DNA of 64,000 nt from Tsukamurella pulmonis. Lineage in GTDB: Bacteria; Actinomycetota; Actinomycetes; Mycobacteriales; Mycobacteriaceae. The stretch's first letter is position 1. Every line of letters starts with the position of its first letter. Below the pieces are notes generated by a model. The model worked only from the letters and a program-made list of their open reading frames with translations. It was not told the DNA's origin and made no database searches. This document shows positions 25,700-33,706 of this stretch, piece after piece. A program made the translations under genes and the position numbers. The stretch covers positions 992,001 to 1,056,000 of the forward strand of contig NZ_FNLF01000002.1 in the NCBI RefSeq assembly GCF_900103175.1, in the 5' to 3' direction.

Positions 25700-27339
25700 C
25701 AGGCCGCCTTCGCCAGGGTGACGCCGATCAGCCCGCCGATCGAGCCGATCGCGAGGTTCGCGGCACCGCCGATGCCGCCGCCGATGGTGCGTCCGAGGAG
25801 CTCCGCCGTCGGTCCGACGATCCTGGGCAGCCCCGGAACGTCGAACGGCGAAGCCCCGACCGTGGCGATCAGCTCGCCGATCGCGGCCCCCAGCGACGGG
25901 AACTGCGAGGCTGCACCGACGACCGCACCGGCGGGCCCGGCCTGATCCGCGCCGGCGACGCCCGCCTCGATGCTCGACCGTAGGGCCGCGAGCAGCGGAG
26001 TTCCTGCGACGGCGGAATCGATTCCGCCACCGATGATCCCGCCGATGCCGTTGCCGGCCGCCGCCGCCCGGAAGCCGCCGGTCACGCCGTCGCCGATCAC
26101 GTCGCCGACGACGCCGCCGATCGACCCGCCGATCCGAGCGCCCGCGTAGGGGAGGCCCGCGGCGAGGAAGGGCACTGCGACGATGCCCACGCCGGTGGCG
26201 GTGGCGGCCGCCGAGGCGATCGCCGCCAGGGAGGTCCCGATCGCCGCGCCCACCGCAGTGCCCGTGGTACCTGCAACGGTCTTGGTCAGGGGGCCGAGCA
26301 CCTGCTCGGCCGAGGTCAGGACCGCGGTGCCGAGGCCGGGGAGGCTGCGCGCCAGCTCGCTGGTCGCGCCGTGCACCGCTGCTCCGGCGACGGCGACCCC
26401 TCCGCCGATGAGGTCGAACCCATGGCTCCAGCCGAGTAGTTCACCTGCGGTTCCCTCCGCTGCTCCGGCTGCCACAGCGGCGATGGTGGAACCGATCGAT
26501 GCTCCGAGCGTCCTCGCGGGAGTCGCGAAGTCCGCTCCTCCGACCACGCCGACGAGTCCGCCGGCGCCGGTCCCGACCAGGCCACCGAGGGAGCCTCCGA
26601 TGGCCTGGGCGAACTGGACGAAGGGGCTGGCGGCGGGGGCGGCGACCGCCGCGGCCCCGGCCGTCCTCGGTGCGAGGTCGGTGACCGTGGGCTCCGGCGT
26701 CCCGGCCGGCGTCGACGGTGCTGCGGCGTCCGTTCCCGGAGCGGTCGGTGACGCGGTGGTCGGGGCGGGAGCGGTCGCGGGCGTGGTGGGGGCGGAGCCC
26801 GTCGTGGGCGCTTCGCTCGTGGTCGCCGGCGCACCCGGCGCGGTCGTCGGCGCGACAACGGTCGCTCCGGCCGCGGCCGAACCCTCCTCGGCCGCGCGGG
26901 TGGGTTCCGGTGCGCTCGTGGCCGATCCGGTCGGCTGCGCCGGTGTTTCGGCGGTCGGCGTGCCTTCGTGCGTGCCGGTCCCACTCGGCGCGGTGACGTC
27001 CGGTGCGCCCGTGGCCGATCCGGTCGGGTCCGTCGGTGTTTCGGGGGTCGGGGTGTCCTCATGCGTGCCGGTGCCACTCGACGTGGTGGGATCCGCTGCG
27101 CTCGTGGCCGATCCGGCTCGGTCGGTGGAGGAGTCGCCGGTCGCGGTGTCCCCCTGTCCGCCGTCCGAGGCGGCACCGTCGGTCGGGTCACCCGCGGTGA
27201 GCACGTATTCGATGCTCGGTGCGGTCCGCTCGGCGGTGGGCGGTACGGCCAGGTGGGCGCCGACCACCCCCACCACGGTCGCGGCGGCGAGAAGCGACGT
27301 CAGCGCGCCACTGCGGATCGAGTTCCATGTCAGTGTCAT
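25699..27339 (-). CDS. Secreted protein with Thr/Pro-rich linker and glycine-zipper hydrophobic domain
   Basis: The product has 546 residues from ATG 27339. A signal-like helix opens it (ALTSLLAAATVVGVVGAHLA). About 170 residues of Thr/Pro/Ala/Ser-rich sequence follow, with imperfect repeats of the type SGTGTHEDTPTPETPTDPTG. The C-terminal about 330 residues are Gly/Ala-rich and hydrophobic, with many GxxxG-like spacings (GGSLGGLVGTGAGGLVGVVG and GGSIGGVVGDVIGDG). That is the pattern of membrane-inserting or oligomerising glycine zippers. I do not recognise a characterised family. An upstream in-frame start at 27390 would put 17 residues before the signal helix, so it is less likely. Confidence 0.7.
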   Translation of the reverse strand: MTLTWNSIRSGALTSLLAAATVVGVVGAHLAVPPTAERTAPSIEYVLTAGDPTDGAASDGGQGDTATGDSSTDRAGSATSAADPTTSSGTGTHEDTPTPETPTDPTGSATGAPDVTAPSGTGTHEGTPTAETPAQPTGSATSAPEPTRAAEEGSAAAGATVVAPTTAPGAPATTSEAPTTGSAPTTPATAPAPTTASPTAPGTDAAAPSTPAGTPEPTVTDLAPRTAGAAAVAAPAASPFVQFAQAIGGSLGGLVGTGAGGLVGVVGGADFATPARTLGASIGSTIAAVAAGAAEGTAGELLGWSHGFDLIGGGVAVAGAAVHGATSELARSLPGLGTAVLTSAEQVLGPLTKTVAGTTGTAVGAAIGTSLAAIASAAATATGVGIVAVPFLAAGLPYAGARIGGSIGGVVGDVIGDGVTGGFRAAAAGNGIGGIIGGGIDSAVAGTPLLAALRSSIEAGVAGADQAGPAGAVVGAASQFPSLGAAIGELIATVGASPFDVPGLPRIVGPTAELLGRTIGGGIGGAANLAIGSIGGLIGVTLAKAA

Positions 27340-27412
27340 GAGCGGCCCCAGGTCTTCGAGGTCTGGCGGAGGAGTTGCCAAGGCCGGCACGACATTTCAC
27401 TGTGCAATATCA

Positions 27413-27442
27413 ACAACCAGAGTTGTCGTTCAACCAAGGTTG
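27413..27442. promoter_or_regulatory. Two phased inverted repeats upstream of the glycine-zipper operon
   Basis: ACAAC-CAGA-GTTGT (27413-27426) and CAACC-AA-GGTTG (27431-27442) lie 75-105 bp upstream of the minus-strand start at 27339. The local AT-richness suggests a promoter with operator sites. Confidence 0.4.
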
Positions 27443-27500
27443 GCAAATCGTAAGCCGGGAGGCGCGCGCTCCGCCATCCGAGAAGGATGTGAGGGTGGTC

Positions 27501-27520
27501 TCATCCGTCGCGACGGATGA
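27501..27520. promoter_or_regulatory. Perfect 20-bp palindrome
   Basis: TCATCCGTCGCGACGGATGA is perfectly self-complementary. It lies between the nitrobindin stop (27598) and the glycine-zipper operon start, both on the minus strand. It could be an operator, or a short terminator stem with loop CGCG for the nitrobindin transcript. Confidence 0.45.
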
Positions 27521-27597
27521 ATCGAGTCGGCGACCCGGCGTGTGCAGCCGGTGTGATCGTCGCGCTCCGTCCCGACGGACCGCGGCTCCGCGTGCGG

Positions 27598-28251
27598 TTA
27601 TCCCGCGTAGCGGCCCAGCTTGGCGCTCAGGCGGGGGATGAGCTCGCCGTCCGCGTCGACGCGCTCCTCGACGTAGGCCAGGGCGCCGCCCTGCTCGACG
27701 AGGCCGTACAGGCGCTTCGAGGCGCCGGCGAGCGGCGAGGTCTTGGAGCGGATCACCACGTCCGCCTCGAGCTCCCACGCCGTCTGGGAGACGGGCTTGC
27801 CGTAGTACAGCTCGACGATGCCGCTGGCGTGCGTGACGACGAACTCGATCTCGTCGTCCTCGCCGATGCGCCAGAAGCCGGCCTCGCGCAGGTCGGGCTC
27901 GGAGAACTCGCCCTGCTCGTCGAGCTTCCACGAGCGGGACTCCCAGGACAGGAAGTTCTGGCCGTCGTGGCTGACGATGATCTGCTGGCCGAAGTGGTAG
28001 TCGCCGGAGGCGTCGTGGCCCTCGCCCTCGCCGCGCCAGATGCCGACGAGGGGGAGCAGGCCCAGGAGGCCCGCGTGCAGGTCCGGGCCCTGCCGCAGAT
28101 TCGCCGTGTCGTCGGCGAGCGGCAGCCCGGGGAGGTTCGAGATGTTGCGCGCCGAGGTGCTCTCGGCGCGCTCGATGGCGGCGTCGAGCGCCTCCTGACC
28201 GGAACCGGCAGGAGCGGCGGCCTCGGCCGCGGGCGTCGCCTCGTCGCTCAC
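27598..28251 (-). CDS. Nitrobindin-like haem-binding beta-barrel protein
   Basis: The product has 217 residues. A low-complexity Ala-rich N-terminus precedes a FABP-like barrel: [17 protein letters not shown] carries the GxWxGxG motif, followed by [22 protein letters not shown]. It matches the M. tuberculosis Rv0813c protein by sequence features and gene position. Nitrobindins bind ferric haem and react with nitric oxide or peroxynitrite. A 32-residue membrane-protein gene ends five bases upstream on the same strand. Confidence 0.88.
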   Translation of the reverse strand: MSDEATPAAEAAAPAGSGQEALDAAIERAESTSARNISNLPGLPLADDTANLRQGPDLHAGLLGLLPLVGIWRGEGEGHDASGDYHFGQQIIVSHDGQNFLSWESRSWKLDEQGEFSEPDLREAGFWRIGEDDEIEFVVTHASGIVELYYGKPVSQTAWELEADVVIRSKTSPLAGASKRLYGLVEQGGALAYVEERVDADGELIPRLSAKLGRYAG

Positions 28252-28255
28252 GGGC

Positions 28256-28354
28256 CTACTGACCGTCGGTGAGGACGCGGTACATCACGAAGACCGCGAA
28301 CGCGAAGATCGCGACCGACGCCACCGCCATGAGGATCTCGAAGAAGATGACCAT
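28256..28354 (-). CDS. 32-residue single-span membrane protein
   Basis: ATG 28354 to TAG 28256 encodes a hydrophobic peptide starting [20 protein letters not shown] and ending YRVLTDGQ. One transmembrane helix fills most of it. It lies four bases before the nitrobindin ATG on the same strand, so the two are probably cotranscribed. The function is unknown. The LacI gene upstream stops at 28365, only 10 bases from this start. Confidence 0.6.
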   Translation of the reverse strand: MVIFFEILMAVASVAIFAFAVFVMYRVLTDGQ

Positions 28355-28364
28355 GGCCTCGATA

Positions 28365-29384
28365 CTAACCCCCGGCTCGTGCGCGCTCGCAACCGCACGA
28401 GTCGCGGTGGTGGAAGGCGGTGGGCAATCTCTCGACCCGCCGCGGACCGTCGAATCCCCCGATCCGGTCGACGAGCAGGTCCACGCACCGGCGGCCGATG
28501 GCCTCGACGTCCTGCGCCGCGGCCGTCAGGCCCGGTGAGAACAGGTCCGACCACTCGAAATCGTCGTACGCGACGAGGGCCACGTCATCGGGCACCCGCA
28601 GGTCGAGGTCCCGGAGGGCGCGCAGCGCTCCTACCGTCATCTCGTTGTTGAGCACCACGAGTGCGGTGGGTTGCGGCGCCCGGCTGCCGAAGATGGCGAG
28701 GGTCTGCGTGTGGGCCTCGTCGGCGCGGGAGTCGCCGCACCGCACGTGCCGTGGCGCCGCGCGCAGCCCGGCCGCGGCCATCGCGTCCCGGAAGCCCTCG
28801 ATCCGCTCCTCGGTGGACTGGATGCCCGGCCGGCCGGTGAGGACACCGATGTGCCGGTGCCCGCGCTCGACGAGGTGGGTGGTGAGCCGGGCCACGGGCT
28901 CGGCGCCCTCCGAGGCCACCTGGTCGACGTCGGCGGGGGAGAGCCGGTCGATGAGCACGACCGGGGTCCCGGTGGCCGCGATCGCCGGGATGGCCCGCCG
29001 CTCGGAATCCGGGGCGGGGGCGATGATCAGGCCGTCCACCCGTCGGTCGAGGAGGGAGCCGACCAGCTGGTACTCGATCTCGGTGTCGTCATGGGAGTCG
29101 CCCATCATCAGCGTGTAGCCGAGCTCGCTCGCGCGCGATTCGATCGCTCGCATCAGCGGGCCGAAGTACGGATTGCGCCCGGCGGCGATGCTCAGCGCGA
29201 GGACGCCGGACCGCGAGGTGGCGAGGGCCGCCGCGAGCGCGTTGCGCCGGTATCCGGTGGCCGCGATCGCCGCGAGGACCGCGTCCCGGGTGCGGGGGTC
29301 CACCCGCCGGGTCTCGTTGATCACGTGGGAGACGGTGCTGATCGACACGCCGGCGGCGGCGGCGACGTCGGCCATGGTTCCCAT
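28365..29384 (-). CDS. LacI-family transcriptional repressor
   Basis: The product has 339 residues from ATG 29384 (MGTMADVAAAAGVSISTVSH). The helix-turn-helix and hinge RVDPRTRDAVLAAIAATGYR precede a periplasmic-binding-like sugar domain (NPYFGPLMRAIESRASELGY). It is divergent from the sugar ABC importer, and a perfect GTTTGCGCAAAC sits between them. It most likely represses the importer and kinase genes until the sugar binds. The start may be three codons further in. Confidence 0.88.
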   Translation of the reverse strand: MGTMADVAAAAGVSISTVSHVINETRRVDPRTRDAVLAAIAATGYRRNALAAALATSRSGVLALSIAAGRNPYFGPLMRAIESRASELGYTLMMGDSHDDTEIEYQLVGSLLDRRVDGLIIAPAPDSERRAIPAIAATGTPVVLIDRLSPADVDQVASEGAEPVARLTTHLVERGHRHIGVLTGRPGIQSTEERIEGFRDAMAAAGLRAAPRHVRCGDSRADEAHTQTLAIFGSRAPQPTALVVLNNEMTVGALRALRDLDLRVPDDVALVAYDDFEWSDLFSPGLTAAAQDVEAIGRRCVDLLVDRIGGFDGPRRVERLPTAFHHRDSCGCERARAGG

Positions 29385-29421
29385 CCGCCCAGTCTGCCGC
29401 CGCGAAACGGGGCACGCAAGC

Positions 29422-29463
29422 GTTTGCGCAAACCCTTGCGCACCGTTCAGCAGCGGGTATAGC
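29422..29463 (+). promoter_or_regulatory. LacI-type operator over the sugar-importer promoter
   Basis: The perfect palindrome GTTTGCGCAAAC (29422-29433) abuts a -35-like TTGCGC (29436-29441). A -10-like TATAGC follows at 29458-29463, with a 16-base spacer. The centred CG and AT-flanked form is typical of LacI/GalR operators. Confidence 0.65.
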
Positions 29464-29515
29464 GTCCCCCTCACGCGGAGTCGTGTGACCTGCAACACAG
29501 TCGATCGGAGTTCTC

Positions 29516-30514
29516 ATGTCGAACCGGAAGAGCCTGCGCATCGCGGCGGTGTGCTGCGCCCTGACCGTCAGCGTCACCTCGGTGGCCGCCTGCAACCGCG
29601 ACGGCGGTTCGTCGGGCGGGGTGAAGGTGGGTCTGGTGACCAAGACCGACACGAACCCGTTCTTCGTCAAGATCCGTGAGGCCGCCGAGAAGCAGGCGCA
29701 GGCCAAGGGTGCGAGCCTCGTGGCGCTGGCGGGCAAGTTCGACGGCGACAACGAGGGGCAGGTCGCCGCGATCGAGAACCTGGTGAGCCAGGGCGCCAAG
29801 GGCATTCTCATCACCCCGAACTCGTCGACCGGCATCCTCGCCGCGATCAAGAAGGCCCGCGACGCGGGCGTCGTGGTGATCGCTCTCGACACCGCGACGG
29901 ACCCCGCCGATGCCGTCGACGCGACCTTCGCCACCGACAACAAGGAGGCGGGCCGGTTGCAGGGCGCGTGGGTCAAGGCGACCCTCGCCGACCGCCCGGC
30001 CAAGCTGCTGATGCTCGACGGGACGCCGGGCAGCACCGTCTCGGACTACCGCCACCAGGGCTTCCTCGCCGGGATGGGCCTGACCGAGACCAGCCCCGAG
30101 GTCGCCGGCAAGGAGAACACCAACGGCGATCAGACCAAGGCGCAGACCGCGATGGAGAACCTGCTGCAGCGCGTCCCGGATGCGAACGCGCTGTACACGA
30201 TCAACGAGCCCTCCGCCGCCGGCGGCTACGAGGCGGCCAAGAAGGCCGGCAAGGCCGCTCAGCTCGTGATCGGATCGGTCGACGGCAGCTGCACCGGCGT
30301 CGCCAACGTCAAGTCCGGCATCATCGGCGCCACCGTGCTCCAGTTCCCGGGGAAGATGGCCGAGCAGGGCGTCGACGCGGTGGTCGCCTTCGCCCAGGAC
30401 GGCACCAAGCCCACCGGATTCCACGACACGGGCTCGCAGCTCGTGACCGACAAGCCCGTCCCCGGTGTCGAATCGAAGGACACCGCCTGGGGCGCGCAGA
30501 ACTGCTGGGGCTGA
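29516..30514 (+). CDS. Sugar ABC transporter substrate-binding lipoprotein
   Basis: The product has 332 residues. Lipobox SVAAC places the lipid on C26. KVGLVTKTDTNPFFVKIREA is the opening of ribose/fructose-type periplasmic-binding proteins, continued by ENLVSQGAKGILITPNSS and VVVIALDTATDPADAVDATF. It delivers the sugar to the permease encoded three bases downstream. The order binding protein, permease, ATPase, kinase resembles rhizobial fructose (frcBCAK) clusters, but the sugar is not proven. Confidence 0.9.
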   Translation: MSNRKSLRIAAVCCALTVSVTSVAACNRDGGSSGGVKVGLVTKTDTNPFFVKIREAAEKQAQAKGASLVALAGKFDGDNEGQVAAIENLVSQGAKGILITPNSSTGILAAIKKARDAGVVVIALDTATDPADAVDATFATDNKEAGRLQGAWVKATLADRPAKLLMLDGTPGSTVSDYRHQGFLAGMGLTETSPEVAGKENTNGDQTKAQTAMENLLQRVPDANALYTINEPSAAGGYEAAKKAGKAAQLVIGSVDGSCTGVANVKSGIIGATVLQFPGKMAEQGVDAVVAFAQDGTKPTGFHDTGSQLVTDKPVPGVESKDTAWGAQNCWG

Positions 30515-30517
30515 CGC

Positions 30518-31471
30518 GTGTCGGCACTGACCTTCCAGCGGCTCCTCCGGGAGCCGCTGGCCGGCCCGCTCGCCGCGCTCGTCGTGGCCTGCGTGGTCTT
30601 CTTCATCCTCACGCCCCAGTTCGCGACGGGGTACAACATCTCGCTGATCCTGCAGCAGTCCATGGTGATCGGGATCCTCGCCGTCGCCCAGTCGCTCATC
30701 ATCCTCACCGCGGGGATCGACCTGTCCATCGGCGCGACGTGCGTGCTCGGCACCGTCGTCCTGGCCAAGGTCGCGGGCACCGATCCCGTGCTGGCGATGG
30801 TGGCCGCGCTCGGCGTGTGCCTGCTCATCGGCGCGATCAACGGTGCGCTCGTCACGGTGATCAAGCTGCCGCCGTTCATCGTCACGCTCGGCATGTTCAC
30901 CATCGTCGCGGCCGCGACCCAGCTCTACGCGGGATCGCAGACCTACCGCGTGGCCGACGGCCCGCTCACGTTCCTGGGCAAGGGCTTCGACGTCGCGGGC
31001 TTCCCTCTCACGCTGGGCCTGCTCGCGCTGCTGGTGGTCTACGCGGTGGCCTGGTACGTGCTCAACCGCACCGCCACCGGCCGGCACGTCTACGCCGTGG
31101 GCGGCAACCCCGTCTCCGCCTCGCTCGCCGGCATCAAGACATCCAAGACGGTCTTCGGCATCTACCTGGCGTCCGGGCTGATCGCCGCGATCGCCGCGTG
31201 GGCCGCCCTCGGGCGCATCCCCACCGCGGACCCGAACGCCTTCCAGACCGCCAATCTCGACACCATCACCGCGGTCGTCATCGGTGGCACCAGCCTGTTC
31301 GGCGGTCGGGGCTCGGTACTGGGCACGCTGGTTGGCGCGCTCATCGTCGGCGTGCTGCGCAACGGCCTCACACTGGTGGGGATCGACAACCTGTACCAGA
31401 ACATCGCGACGGGCGTCCTCGTGATCGCCGCCGTCGCGCTGGATCAGCTCTCCCGCAGGAGGTTGCAATGA
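30518..31471 (+). CDS. Sugar ABC transporter permease, RbsC/FrcC type
   Basis: The product has 317 residues and about 9-10 hydrophobic segments. SLIILTAGIDLSIGATCVLG and VIGGTSLFGGRGSVLGTLVGAL are conserved in CUT2 sugar permeases. The GTG start follows the binding-protein stop by three bases. The stop overlaps the ATPase start (ATGA). It is encoded between its binding protein and ATPase and forms the membrane channel of the importer. Confidence 0.9.
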   Translation: MSALTFQRLLREPLAGPLAALVVACVVFFILTPQFATGYNISLILQQSMVIGILAVAQSLIILTAGIDLSIGATCVLGTVVLAKVAGTDPVLAMVAALGVCLLIGAINGALVTVIKLPPFIVTLGMFTIVAAATQLYAGSQTYRVADGPLTFLGKGFDVAGFPLTLGLLALLVVYAVAWYVLNRTATGRHVYAVGGNPVSASLAGIKTSKTVFGIYLASGLIAAIAAWAALGRIPTADPNAFQTANLDTITAVVIGGTSLFGGRGSVLGTLVGALIVGVLRNGLTLVGIDNLYQNIATGVLVIAAVALDQLSRRRLQ

Positions 31472-32256
31472 GCGAGCGGGTCCCGGTGCTCCAGGCCCGC
31501 GGCCTGGTCAAGCACTACGGGCAGGTGCAGGCCATCGCGGGCGCCGACTTCGAGCTCCGCGCGGGCGAGGTGCTCGCCGTCATCGGCGACAACGGCGCCG
31601 GGAAGTCCAGTCTCATCAAAGCCCTGTCGGGAGCGCTGATCCCGAACGAGGGCGAGATCCTGCTCGACGGTGCGCCCGTGCATTTCCGCAGCACCCTCGA
31701 CGCCCGCAACGCCGGCATCGAGACCGTGTACCAGGACCTCGCCGTGATCCCCGCGCTGGACATCGCGGCCAACGTCTTCCTGGGCCGCGAACTGCGCAAG
31801 CCCGGGGTCCTCGGCTCGGTGTTCCGCCAGCTCGACCGCCGCGCCATGCGCGAGGCCGCGGCGGGCCACCTCGCCGACCTCAAGATCGGCATCACCTCCC
31901 CGACGCAGGCCGTCGAGACCCTGTCCGGCGGGCAGCGGCAGGGCGTCGCGGTGGTGCGTGCGGCCGCCTTCGGCAAGAAGGTGATCATCATGGACGAGCC
32001 CACCGCGGCCCTCGGCGTGCGCGAGTCCGGCCAGGTCATCGACCTCATCCGGCAGATCCGTGACCGGGGCACGCCGGTGATCCTCATCAGCCACGACATG
32101 CCGCACGTGTTCGAGGTGGCAGATCGCATCCACGTGCACCGGCTCGGTCGGCGCGCCGCGGTCGTGGATCCGAAGCAGCGCAGCATGTCCGAGGTGGTGG
32201 CGCTGATGACGGGCGCGCTGGCCCCCACCGACGAGGAGGCGGCCGGTGGGCCGTAG
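31468..32256 (+). CDS. Sugar ABC transporter ATPase, single-domain type
   Basis: The product has 262 residues. Walker A is GDNGAGKSSL, the signature is LSGGQRQGVAVVRAAAFGKK and Walker B is VIIMDEPTAALG. Unlike RbsA it has one ATPase domain, as in FrcA, so it probably acts as a homodimer. It overlaps the permease stop by four bases and the PfkB kinase start by 11 bases. Confidence 0.9.
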   Translation: MSERVPVLQARGLVKHYGQVQAIAGADFELRAGEVLAVIGDNGAGKSSLIKALSGALIPNEGEILLDGAPVHFRSTLDARNAGIETVYQDLAVIPALDIAANVFLGRELRKPGVLGSVFRQLDRRAMREAAAGHLADLKIGITSPTQAVETLSGGQRQGVAVVRAAAFGKKVIIMDEPTAALGVRESGQVIDLIRQIRDRGTPVILISHDMPHVFEVADRIHVHRLGRRAAVVDPKQRSMSEVVALMTGALAPTDEEAAGGP

Positions 32257-33073
32257 CGGGCCCCGGGGCCTGTTCGTGGGGCTCGCCACCGTCGACGTCC
32301 TCTCCCGCGTCGCCGAGACGCCGCCCCGCAACGGCAAGGTCACCGCCGTGCGGCAGGACGTCGCCGGGGGCGGCCCCGCGCTCAACGCCGCGGCCGTCTT
32401 CGCCGCGCTGGGCGGCCGTGCCGTGCTCGCCGCGCCGGTCGGCGAGAGTGCGCTCGGCCGCGTGGTGCACGAGGATCTCGCCGTCTGCGGGGTCGAGCTC
32501 ATCGACCTCGCGCCACCGGGATTCGCGCCGCCCGTCTCGTCGGTGACGGTGCACGCCCCGTCGGGCGACCGCCAGGTCGTCTCGTTCGACGGGTCCGGGT
32601 ACCCCGACGCCGTGCCGCCGATCCGTGCCGACGACGTCGACGTGGTCCTGCTCGACGGGCACGGGCCCGCCGCGGCGCGCGCGGCGATCCGCAGCGCCGT
32701 CACGGCAGGCGTACCGACGGTGCTCGACGCCGGTCGCTGGCGGCCCGTCTTCGCCGAGCTCCTCCCGCTCGCCACGCACGCCGTGTGCTCCGCGGACTTC
32801 GCGCTGCCGGACTCGGTGCAGCGCCCCGCGGTGTTCGCGGTGACCGACGGGGCGGGGCCGATCCGGTACCACGATCACGGGGCCGTGGGCACCGTCGAGG
32901 TTCCGCCGGTGCCGGTGGTCGATACGCTCGGAGCGGGCGACGTGCTGCACGGCGCGTACGCCTTGGCGATCGCGCGAGGCGAGTCGGTCCGCGACGCACT
33001 GCGGTTCGCGGCGGGGCACGCCTCCGCGAAGTGCCGGTATCCGGGGGTGAGGGCGTGGCTGGAGACGCTGTGA
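32246..33073 (+). CDS. PfkB-family carbohydrate kinase
   Basis: The product has 275 residues. The N-terminal glycine signature is AVRQDVAGGGPALNAAAVFA, and the C-terminal catalytic motif is VDTLGAGDVLHGAYALAIA, whose aspartate in GAGD is the base. It is slightly short for a ribokinase. It sits inside the sugar importer operon, with overlaps on both sides, so it probably phosphorylates the imported sugar. Confidence 0.88.
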   Translation: MGRSGPRGLFVGLATVDVLSRVAETPPRNGKVTAVRQDVAGGGPALNAAAVFAALGGRAVLAAPVGESALGRVVHEDLAVCGVELIDLAPPGFAPPVSSVTVHAPSGDRQVVSFDGSGYPDAVPPIRADDVDVVLLDGHGPAAARAAIRSAVTAGVPTVLDAGRWRPVFAELLPLATHAVCSADFALPDSVQRPAVFAVTDGAGPIRYHDHGAVGTVEVPPVPVVDTLGAGDVLHGAYALAIARGESVRDALRFAAGHASAKCRYPGVRAWLETL

Positions 33074-33678
33074 GCGACGAGCTACTCGCTCGCGCACGGG
33101 AACTGATCGCGCGACCCGGCCGCGCGCTGCTCGGCATCGCCGGGGCGCCCGCGTCCGGCAAGTCGACGCTGGCGGAGCGGCTCGTCGCGGCGCTCGGCGA
33201 TGCCGCGGTGCTGGTGCCCATGGACGGCTTCCACCTCGACGACGCCGTGCTGCGCCGGCACGGCAGCTGGGAACGCAAGGGCGCCATCGACACCTTCGAC
33301 GACGCGGGCTTCGCGGAGCTGCTGCACCGCGTGCGCGCGGCCGAGGGCACCGTCTACGCGCCGCGCTTCGACCGTGGCCTCGAGGCGTCGATCGGCGGCG
33401 CCATCGAGGTGGGGCCCGATGTCCCACTCGTGGTCACCGAGGGCAACTACCTGCTCGCCGGGACCGGCGCCTGGCCGCGCGCCCGGGCGGCGCTCGACGA
33501 GGTGTGGTTCCTCCGCATCGACCCCGCGCTGCGCCGCGAGCGACTCATCGCGCGGCACATGCGGTTCGGCCGCGGCCCCGAGGAGGCCCGCGCGCGGGCC
33601 GACGGCACCGACGAGACCAACGCCCGGCTCATCGAGGCCACGGCGGAGCGCGCCGACCGCATCGTCGACGGGACGTAG
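33070..33678 (+). CDS. P-loop kinase of the uridine/pantothenate-kinase-like family
   Basis: The product has 202 residues. GIAGAPASGKSTLAERLVAA is the P-loop, and VPMDGFHLDDAVLRRHG and EGNYLLAGTGAW are typical of FrcK/YggC-type kinases found with fructose importers. The GTG start overlaps the PfkB stop (GTGA). A second kinase in one sugar operon suggests either a sugar with two phosphorylation steps or a choice of substrates (inference). Confidence 0.82.
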   Translation: MSDELLARARELIARPGRALLGIAGAPASGKSTLAERLVAALGDAAVLVPMDGFHLDDAVLRRHGSWERKGAIDTFDDAGFAELLHRVRAAEGTVYAPRFDRGLEASIGGAIEVGPDVPLVVTEGNYLLAGTGAWPRARAALDEVWFLRIDPALRRERLIARHMRFGRGPEEARARADGTDETNARLIEATAERADRIVDGT

Positions 33679-33706
33679 CCCCGGCGACGACGCGGCCGCA
33701 CCCGGT

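Noticed and set aside
26679-27190. Repeated units that might suggest a CRISPR array or minisatellite
   Set aside because: The repeats are imperfect, in frame and encode Thr/Pro-rich protein. No constant repeat with unique spacers is present.
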